Of a stretch of DNA of 48,343 bases, positions 42,446-48,343 are shown piece by piece. The DNA comes from an uncultured Nostoc sp. (GTDB lineage Bacteria > Cyanobacteriota > Cyanobacteriia > Cyanobacteriales > Nostocaceae). The notes below the pieces were generated by a model. That model saw only the letters and a list, made by a program, of their open reading frames with translations, did no database searches and was not told the DNA's origin. Made by a program: the position numbers and the translations under genes. The stretch is taken from the NCBI RefSeq assembly GCF_937863485.1, contig NZ_CALMFY010000240.1, positions 1 to 48,343 of the forward strand. Reading direction: 5' to 3'. Each line of letters starts with the position of its first letter. Position 1 is the stretch's first letter.

Positions 42446-42625
42446 CTACAGAAGACCCCAAAAGTGAAGGAAGCCTTGACCAGAAAATAGTTCAATTAGG
42501 GCAGCGCACAAAAAGCCAATCATCGCCAAACGACCGTTCCAAAGTTCAGCCTGGGGTGTAAATCCCCAACGCCAGGCATTGCGATTATCGAGCATCGGGG
42601 GGTTAATATTTGTGTTCGCTGACAT
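42446..42625 (-). CDS. hli: High light-inducible protein (one-helix chlorophyll a/b-binding family)
   Basis: 59 aa from ATG 42625 (MSANTNINPPMLDNRNAWRW) to TAG 42446, short but unambiguous. The transmembrane helix carries AELWNGRLAMIGFLCAALIE, the ExxNxRxAMIGF chlorophyll-binding motif, preceded by WRWGFTPQ. Hlips bind chlorophyll and carotenoid and protect or assist photosystem assembly under excess light and nutrient stress, in the thylakoid membrane. It lies 71 bp downstream of nblA on the same strand and may be co-transcribed with it. The 42240-42445 gap is empty. Confidence 0.92.
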   Translation of the reverse strand: MSANTNINPPMLDNRNAWRWGFTPQAELWNGRLAMIGFLCAALIELFSGQGFLHFWGLL

Positions 42626-42696
42626 AGTTAATAATCCAAGTTTTGTAACTGTAATAACTTACTGGCGTTGTGCAAAGTAAGGATTGCTTCCCGGTT

Positions 42697-42894
42697 TTAG
42701 AATGAGGCGAAATCCATATCTAGTTTCCACTTGTGTTTGAGGATTTCTTGAAATATCGTTTCCCGAATCATCATCTGTTTATAGTGCAAGATCAAGAACT
42801 CTTGAGCTTGTTCACGGGACATCTGCTGCACTTGATCGCTAAAGGAACGAATGCTAAATTCTTGTTCTAAAGATAATTTGATTGGCTGATTCAT
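42697..42894 (-). CDS. nblA: Phycobilisome degradation protein NblA
   Basis: 65 aa from ATG 42894, chosen over an upstream in-frame start (42960) because GAGG precedes it by 5 bp and MNQPIKLSLEQEFSIRSFSD is the canonical NblA N-terminus. The remainder (MSREQAQEFLILHYKQMMIR, ETIFQEILKHKW) forms the helix pair of the NblA dimer. NblA links phycobiliproteins to the Clp protease, causing bleaching under nitrogen or sulfur starvation. No NtcA box is found nearby by eye. Confidence 0.95.
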   Translation of the reverse strand: MNQPIKLSLEQEFSIRSFSDQVQQMSREQAQEFLILHYKQMMIRETIFQEILKHKWKLDMDFASF

Positions 42895-42960
42895 TACTGC
42901 CTCTTGTAATCCACTTAGGGTAAAAACTGTCAAATTAATCTTGCAGAGCACTATCTTCAA

Positions 42961-43286
42961 ATCTGGGTCTGAAGCTGAACGACTCGCTATATTTAACGCC
43001 TAGCTAATGGCAAAGGCAGTCAACGAAGTCAGTATCATCAGCGGCATAGCAACGCTTCAAGCAAAGAATAACAATGGCGCTCTTCAGACCTAAAACAATC
43101 AGATAGGTGAGTCGGTTTTTCTAGTTGCGTAGGCATTGGACACGCTTCTGTCATCAGTGGTGTACAGGTTTGTATTGCCTACTTGTTACTTTATATAAAT
43201 TAGTATAACAAATTATTTACATATTTGGACATTTTAGAGTAAGCATGATAAATCAGCCTTTCGGCTAATCAAGCAATTAGCACCGT
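42961..43286. other. nblA upstream region
   Basis: No gene. A TTTATATAAATTAGTATAAC stretch near 43190-43210 is promoter-like. Nothing else recognised. Confidence 0.4.
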
Positions 43287-43621
43287 TCAAATTACATTTA
43301 TTGCCTCTGTGCGATTTTTTGCTGACGCTACTCGATACTCTGACTGCTCTAGTCCAAGTCGCAGTTCTTTCCGGATAAAATGCTTCATCGTCCAATAACT
43401 GCAAAATCCCGCACTGGTCTTGAATTTTGTCGAAGCGTTGCGATTGTTCGCACTTGTTGCACTAATCTATCAATATCTACGACACAAGGCTGGGTAAATT
43501 CTTCTCGGTCAATAAATTCTGCCGGGGGATTAGTAGTAATTTCCCGCCAGCTTGTAGTTTCTTTTTTTCGGTACTGATAGAAAAGTATTCTCAAGAAGTT
43601 ATCGAGTGCATTGCTACCCAT
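43287..43621 (-). CDS. Hypothetical protein, probably split by a frameshift
   Basis: From ATG 43621 (AAGG 5 bp upstream) the frame runs 78 aa to TGA at 43385: starts MGSNALDNFLRILFYQYRKK, contains VVDIDRLVQQVRTIATLRQN and ends FAVIGR. A second frame overlaps it as ATGA (43388 down to 43287): MKHFIRKELRLGLEQSEY and more, 33 aa. Both parts look protein-like, so a single longer gene may be frameshifted here, or two small genes are coupled. No family recognised. Confidence 0.5.
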
Positions 43622-43663
43622 ATTGCCTTATTTGAAGACATGAAATTATGTTCATTATTTCCT

Positions 43664-43915
43664 AAATAACCCAAGTTGCTAATTACTCATCCTGGAGCTT
43701 CGCGCTAGGGTATCGTGCATGGTTACTCAGATAAGAAAATCCCCTCCAACGAGAAAAAAGAGGGGAAGATGCTAAACAAAATAATTACGGTCGATGCTAT
43801 TATCAACGACCTGTTAAAGGCTATTGGGCATAATGAACACAGTCGTCGAGAGATGATCGATGCAGAAATTATTACAACGACCTATTGGTTATGTTGCTAT
43901 TAACAGCTTATTTGC
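43664..43915 (+). pseudogene. Insertion-sequence remnant, copy A (transposase N-terminus)
   Basis: Begins with AAATAACCCAAGTTGCT and a GCTTCGCGCTAGGGTATCG segment, then CCCCTC...GAGGGG hairpin sequence, then ATG 43769 coding MLNKIITVDAIINDLLKAIG, HNEHSRREMIDAEIITTTYW before the frame is lost. From memory this resembles the first 40 residues of a Nostoc DDE transposase (IS982-like), truncated at both the catalytic region and 3' end. Confidence 0.5.
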
Positions 43916-43982
43916 TATCTTACTTTATAAAAACAGTCTCTAGATATAAAATTAATTCATCCTATGAGTAGGTGCAAAAATA

Positions 43983-44370
43983 TAATAACCTAAGTTCCTA
44001 GTTACTCACTCCAGAGCTTCGCGCTGGGGTATCGTGGATAGGTTACTCAGATATTGCAGAAACTAGACTCTTGGAACAAGGGGACTTGGAAACAAAGGGA
44101 GGAATCAGATGGGGATTCAGACCACGCCTGATACATAGCCAACAAAAAATGGTGCTCTTGTATTAAACCCTATAAAGCTTGCCGCACTCTTTGAAGATGG
44201 GAGACAATTTCCCCTTGTCCTCTTGATAAAATCCCCTCCAGTGAGATAAAAAGAGGGGAAGATGCTAAACGAAATGATTACGGTCTATGCTATCAATCGA
44301 CGACCTGTTAAAGGCTATTGGGCATGATGAACACAGTCGTCGAGAGATGAGCGATGCAGAAACTTCTGGA
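43983..44370 (+). pseudogene. Insertion-sequence remnant, copy B (frameshifted)
   Basis: Repeats copy A: AATAACCTAAGTTCCTAGTT and GCTTCGCGCTGGGGTATCG, then about 180 bp of unrelated sequence (44050-44225), then the CCCCTC...GAGGGG hairpin and ATG 44262. Here a small indel shifts the frame, so only the frame IDDLLKAIGHDEHSRREMSD survives in part. DNA up to ilvC (44371-44511) shows no further transposase sequence. Confidence 0.5.
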
Positions 44371-44511
44371 GTACTGGAACAGGTTAATCCAATTAAAAGC
44401 TATAAAATCTCGATTTACGATGACTTTACTGACTTTCACTTTCTCCAGTTATATTTTCTAAAAAATTCCGGAATTACAGTCCCAGAAACTCCAGTTTCTA
44501 TCTTTGAATCA

Positions 44512-45507
44512 TTATGCTTTTTTCAACCAGCTAAACATAGCGCGTAAATCTTTGCCAACTTCCTCAATTTTGTGTTCAGCTTCTTTGCGACGCAAAGCGG
44601 TAAATCCTGGTTTACCAGCTTGGTTTTCCAGAACAAATTCCCGTGCAAATTGTCCAGATTGAATTTCGCTGAGAATCTTCTGCATTTCAGCTTTGGTTTG
44701 TTCGGTGACAATCCGCGGCCCACGAGTATAATCGCCATATTCAGCCGTGTTAGAAATGCTGTCGCGCATTTTGGCTAAACCGCCTTCCACAACCAAGTCA
44801 ACAATCAGCTTGACTTCATGGAGACATTCAAAATAAGCCAATTCTGGTTGATAACCAGCTTCTACTAAAGTTTCAAATCCGGCTTTGATTAAAGCACTCA
44901 AACCACCGCACAATACTGCTTGTTCGCCAAATAAATCTGTTTCGGTTTCTTCGCGGAAAGTAGTTTCAAGAACACCAGCGCGGCTACCACCGATACCTTT
45001 AGCATAAGACATGGCGCGATCGCGTGCTTGACCACTGGCATCTTGATAAACTGCAAATAGCGCTGGTACACCTTCACCCTGTTCATAAGTCCGCCGGACT
45101 ATATGCCCCGGCCCTTTGGGTGCTATCATCACCACATCTACGTTAGCTGGTGGTACAATTTGCCCAAAGTGAATATTGAAACCGTGGGCAAAAGCTAACA
45201 CATTCCCTTCTTCTAAATTTGGTTCAATCTCGTTTTTGTAAATCGTTTTTTGGACTTCATCAGGTAATAAAATCATGATGAAGTCAGCAGCATTGGCAGC
45301 ATCTGCAACATTCTTCACAGTTAACCCCGCTGCTTCAGCTTTTTCTACTGACTTACTACCCGGATATAATCCCACAATCACATTCAAACCACTATCTTTT
45401 AAATTGAGAGCATGGGCATGACCTTGGGAACCATAGCCGATAATAGCAATAGTTTTTCCAGCCAAAAGGTCTAAATTGGCATCTTCGTCATAATACATCC
45501 GGGCCAT
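44512..45507 (-). CDS. ilvC: Ketol-acid reductoisomerase (NADP-dependent, class I)
   Basis: 331 aa from ATG 45507 (AGGAG 8 bp upstream; the upstream TTG 45528 is not needed). It converts acetolactate or acetohydroxybutyrate to the dihydroxyacid in branched-chain amino acid synthesis, using Mg2+ and NADPH. The Rossmann fingerprint GYGSQGHAHALNLKDSG (about 25-41) is followed by VGLYPGSKS, whose serines fit NADPH preference. The knotted domain has APKGPGHIVRRTYEQGEGVP, TFREETETDLFGEQAVLCGG and SNTAEYGDYTRGPRIV, containing the metal-binding Asp and Glu. A standalone gene in this window. Confidence 0.97.
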   Translation of the reverse strand: MARMYYDEDANLDLLAGKTIAIIGYGSQGHAHALNLKDSGLNVIVGLYPGSKSVEKAEAAGLTVKNVADAANAADFIMILLPDEVQKTIYKNEIEPNLEEGNVLAFAHGFNIHFGQIVPPANVDVVMIAPKGPGHIVRRTYEQGEGVPALFAVYQDASGQARDRAMSYAKGIGGSRAGVLETTFREETETDLFGEQAVLCGGLSALIKAGFETLVEAGYQPELAYFECLHEVKLIVDLVVEGGLAKMRDSISNTAEYGDYTRGPRIVTEQTKAEMQKILSEIQSGQFAREFVLENQAGKPGFTALRRKEAEHKIEEVGKDLRAMFSWLKKA

Positions 45508-45782
45508 AGAAGCATCTCCTGTCAGCAAGCGTCGTCATTCAATTAGCAGGCTTTTGATTGTACCTCAAATTGAGTACTACAGATGAACTATGAGCTATTA
45601 AATTTATCCGTTTGAACTCAGAGGGAGTTAAGGAGATGAGGGAGAAAAACTTTTAACTCCTGTACAGACAAAGATTTTTCGCGTCTTTTAACTTTACCCC
45701 TGTTACATAAATCGCAACAATACAGGCTTTGAGTTTTATGTGAGCAATACTGGGGTTAACTTCATCCATCTAGGGGTAGATT

Positions 45783-46709
45783 ATGTACGCTTTGACTAAA
45801 TTACCGCGCACATCTGCTTTATTTGTGAGTGTGTTATTAGGAGGGGTGATTTTCACCAGTTGTGCCTCTTCCCATCAGTCAGCAAATAAGGCTTTACCTC
45901 CAATTGCAGCCGATGGCAGGGCAAATCAAGCAACTGCACCTGCCAATGAAAGCAGTATTTCCCAAAAGGCGGAAGCTGCACCAATAGCTCGTTCTCGTCC
46001 CCAACTAATCAAAAAGGCAGCAATCTCTTTGACTGTCAACTCTGTAGATCAGACTATTAATGCCGTTTCACAAATTATCAATAAACAGCAAGGGGATTTG
46101 ATCGGGTTGAAACAACAACAACCCAAAAACGACAACCCACGTTACACAGCAACAATACAATTGCGGATACCAGAAAACCTACTGGAATCTACCTTAGAAC
46201 AACTAGCTAAATTGGGCACTGTTGAGAGTCGCAATATCACTGCGGAAGATGTAGGCGATCGCCTGGTGGATTTCCAAGCTAGATTAACCAATTTGCAGAA
46301 AACTGAAGCCAATTTGCAAAAAATTATGGATCGGGCAGGTTCTGTTAGAGATGTGCTTAGTGTTGCCCAAGAACTGAGTAATGTCCGAGAAACGATAGAA
46401 CAAATTGATGCCCAACTCAAAAGCTTACAAAATCAAGTTGCTTATTCCACTATTACGCTGAACCTAGAAGCAGCAGTTTCTAGCACCAGTCCCCAACCTG
46501 CCTTTGGTTTGCAAGTTCAGGAAACTTGGAACAACTCCACCCACTCTTTGAGTGCATTTTCCGTTGGCTTACTCAAGCTGAGTATCTGGTTAATTGTTTA
46601 CAGTCCCTATTTGTTAATTTTTGCTGCTCTTATCTATGGCTTTACTCGTTGGCGGCGAACTCATTCACCACATTTAACACAAACACCAGAATCAACTAGT
46701 TCTGAGTAA
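45783..46709 (+). CDS. DUF4349 lipoprotein with C-terminal membrane helix
   Basis: 308 aa. N-terminal lipobox: LLGGVIFTSCASS, Cys near residue 27. The DUF4349 body (about 80-240) has RPQLIKKAAISLTVNSVDQT, YTATIQLRIPENLLESTLEQ, LGTVESRNITAEDVGDRLVD and a coiled coil (DVLSVAQELSNVRETIEQID). One hydrophobic helix follows (LLKLSIWLIVYSPYLLIFAA) with a basic RWRR stop. Envelope protein of unknown function; conserved in many bacteria. ATG 45783. The flanking gaps 45508-45782 and 46710-46943 show nothing notable. Confidence 0.88.
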   Translation: MYALTKLPRTSALFVSVLLGGVIFTSCASSHQSANKALPPIAADGRANQATAPANESSISQKAEAAPIARSRPQLIKKAAISLTVNSVDQTINAVSQIINKQQGDLIGLKQQQPKNDNPRYTATIQLRIPENLLESTLEQLAKLGTVESRNITAEDVGDRLVDFQARLTNLQKTEANLQKIMDRAGSVRDVLSVAQELSNVRETIEQIDAQLKSLQNQVAYSTITLNLEAAVSSTSPQPAFGLQVQETWNNSTHSLSAFSVGLLKLSIWLIVYSPYLLIFAALIYGFTRWRRTHSPHLTQTPESTSSE

Positions 46710-46943
46710 GCTTGCATAAATCGTACATCTACCTGTGATAAATTTACATAAGTAAAAATTAATTCAAATATTGCCAAATCTTATTGTCTGAGTCTCCATC
46801 TTGAAAAGTTCTATTTATCCTGTCGTTTTGATTACTTTAATCTTTAATCAAATGTAAAAAACAATACAAAATATATGATGACAATTTTGATACAAGTTTG
46901 TTAAGAATAGTTACAATAGTCGGAATACAGGATAATATTTCTT

Positions 46944-48305
46944 ATGGTAAACTCACTTGACAATAATCCACCTCATCAAGTAGTCATTGTTGGTGGTGGT
47001 TTTGGTGGACTTTATGCGGCCAAAACACTCGCCAAGGCGGCAGTAAACGTTACTCTGATTGATAAACGTAACTTTCATCTATTTCAACCCCTTTTATACC
47101 AAGTTGCTACGGCTGCTTTGTCTCCTGCTGATATTTCTTCACCGTTGCGTTCTGTACTCAGTAAGAGCAAGAATACGAAAGTGCTGCTGGGAGAGGTGAA
47201 TAATATTGATCCAGAAGCAAAACAAGTGACTGTGGGCGACGAAGCAATAGCTTACGATACGTTAATTGTTGCTACAGGTGCGAAGCATTCCTACTTTGGC
47301 AAAGACAACTGGGAAGAATTCGCCCCAGGCTTGAAAACCGTAGAAGATGCTATAGAAATGCGTAGCCGGATTTTTACGGCGTTTGAAGCCGCAGAAAAAG
47401 AAACTGATCCAGAAAAACGCCGTGCTTGGTTAACCTTTGTAATTGTTGGTGGTGGCCCTACTGGTGTAGAATTAGCTGGCGCGATCGCAGAATTAGCAAA
47501 CCAAACTCTCACAGAAGATTTCCGCAGCATCGACACATCGGAAGCCAAGATTTTGCTATTAGAAGGTCTGGATCGGATTCTGCCACCCTTTGCACCAGAG
47601 TTATCACAAGAAGCGGAAGCATCCCTGACGCGGTTGGGGGTGATTGTTCAGACAAAAACACTGGTAACGAATATTGAAAATGATATTGTTACCCTCAAAC
47701 AAGGCGATGAAGTTAAAGAGATTGCCTCAAAAACAGTATTATGGGCAGCAGGTGTGAAAGCTTCAGCAATGGGAAAAGTGCTAGCAGAACGCACAGATGC
47801 CGAATGCGATCGCGTTGGACGCGTTATTGTCGAACCTGATTTGAGTATTAAGGGACATCCCAATATTTTTGTTATTGGCGACTTAGCAAATTTTTCTCAT
47901 CAAAATGGTAAACCCCTACCTGGTGTTGCACCTGTAGCGAAGCAACAAGGTGAATATGTAGCAGCGCTAGTCCAAAAGCGGCTTACAGGTAATAGTTTGT
48001 CACCCTTTGCTTATGTTGATCGCGGTAGTTTAGCGATGATTGGACACAATTCTGCTGTGGTAGATTTGGGCTTTATCAAGCTGAAAGGTTTCTTTGCATG
48101 GCTGTTTTGGCTATTGATTCACATCTACTTCTTAATTGAATTTAACAACAAATTAGTAGTAATGATTCAGTGGGCATGGAACTATTTCACCCGTAATCGC
48201 GGAGCAAGATTAATTACAGGTCAAGAATCACTCACGCAGTTCCAAATTGGCGATCGCAACAGTTATTACACATCAGGCACTAATAAACAGCCGATAAATA
48301 TTTGA
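46944..48305 (+). CDS. Type II NADH dehydrogenase (NDH-2), FAD-dependent
   Basis: 453 aa. Two dinucleotide folds: the FAD site VVIVGGGFGGLYAAKTLAKA at about 12-31, and the NAD(P)H site FVIVGGGPTGVELAGAIAEL at about 165-184. Between them are FQPLLYQVATAALSPADIS and DTLIVATGAKHSYFG. VFVIGDLANF is the second FAD motif. The C-terminal part has a hydrophobic region (FFAWLFWLLIHIYFLIEFNN) suited to membrane attachment. NDH-2 passes electrons from NAD(P)H to quinone without proton pumping; in cyanobacteria it may act in redox sensing. ATG 46944. It ends 38 bp before the window end. Confidence 0.93.
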   Translation: MVNSLDNNPPHQVVIVGGGFGGLYAAKTLAKAAVNVTLIDKRNFHLFQPLLYQVATAALSPADISSPLRSVLSKSKNTKVLLGEVNNIDPEAKQVTVGDEAIAYDTLIVATGAKHSYFGKDNWEEFAPGLKTVEDAIEMRSRIFTAFEAAEKETDPEKRRAWLTFVIVGGGPTGVELAGAIAELANQTLTEDFRSIDTSEAKILLLEGLDRILPPFAPELSQEAEASLTRLGVIVQTKTLVTNIENDIVTLKQGDEVKEIASKTVLWAAGVKASAMGKVLAERTDAECDRVGRVIVEPDLSIKGHPNIFVIGDLANFSHQNGKPLPGVAPVAKQQGEYVAALVQKRLTGNSLSPFAYVDRGSLAMIGHNSAVVDLGFIKLKGFFAWLFWLLIHIYFLIEFNNKLVVMIQWAWNYFTRNRGARLITGQESLTQFQIGDRNSYYTSGTNKQPINI

Positions 48306-48343
48306 TCATTGGCCAAACAGGGCATTGGTTATTTCCCTTGTCC

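Noticed and set aside
44287..44547. 86-aa frame overlapping the end of ilvC
   Set aside because: Its first part is the frameshifted transposase relic and its last 36 bp are antisense to ilvC; treated as part of the IS remnant.

Overview
The window comes from a filamentous, Nostoc/Anabaena-like cyanobacterium. The sequence shows psaC, nblA, a one-helix high-light-inducible protein, a cyanobacterial AbrB, frequent HIP1 octamers (GCGATCGC), tracts of 7-bp tandem repeats and many small palindromic or MITE-like repeats. No rRNA, tRNA or CRISPR array was recognised.

Layout. 1-5.6 kb is an accessory, defence-like region: a NACHT-HEAT STAND ATPase (cut by the window start), two Uma2/DUF820 nuclease-fold proteins with repeat-encoded coiled-coil tails, and a methyltransferase-HIT fusion whose catalytic histidine is replaced by serine. 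6.4-9.0 kb holds serA and prmA, with a candidate structured RNA upstream of serA. 9.4-19.9 kb is an organosulfur-scavenging block: a DszC-like flavin monooxygenase, an SLH/OprB porin, sfnB, sfnG, a second luciferase-like monooxygenase, and a 695-aa LysR regulator carrying an extra SsuA/NMT1-like solute-binding domain. The last two form an operon with a good NtcA-type promoter. This block abuts a broken Tn7-type tnsA lying just downstream of glmS, the classical attTn7 position and orientation.

20.5-23.1 kb holds glmS and psaC. 23.6-26.5 kb holds small hypothetical genes and toxin-antitoxin debris. 26.9-34.5 kb holds a CLC chloride transporter with CBS domains, a CyAbrB regulator, a cysteine-free Rrf2 regulator, cbiB, pyrR and a DUF4912 protein. 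34.6-41.4 kb holds a NAGPA-type lipoprotein, a small secreted protein, an EAL-GAF-GGDEF c-di-GMP protein, a vestige resembling a type III CRISPR RAMP protein, an OvoA-like sulfoxide synthase without its methyltransferase domain, and a DUF427 remnant. 41.4-44.4 kb holds small membrane proteins, an hli gene, nblA and two decayed transposase ends. 44.5-48.3 kb holds ilvC, a DUF4349 lipoprotein and a type II NADH dehydrogenase.

The most interesting points are the LysR-solute-binding-protein fusion within a sulfur cluster, the tnsA relic at the glmS attachment site beside that cluster, the MT-HIT fusion lacking its nucleophile, and the NACHT/Uma2 divergent pair. All family assignments are from reading motifs by eye; no database search was run.
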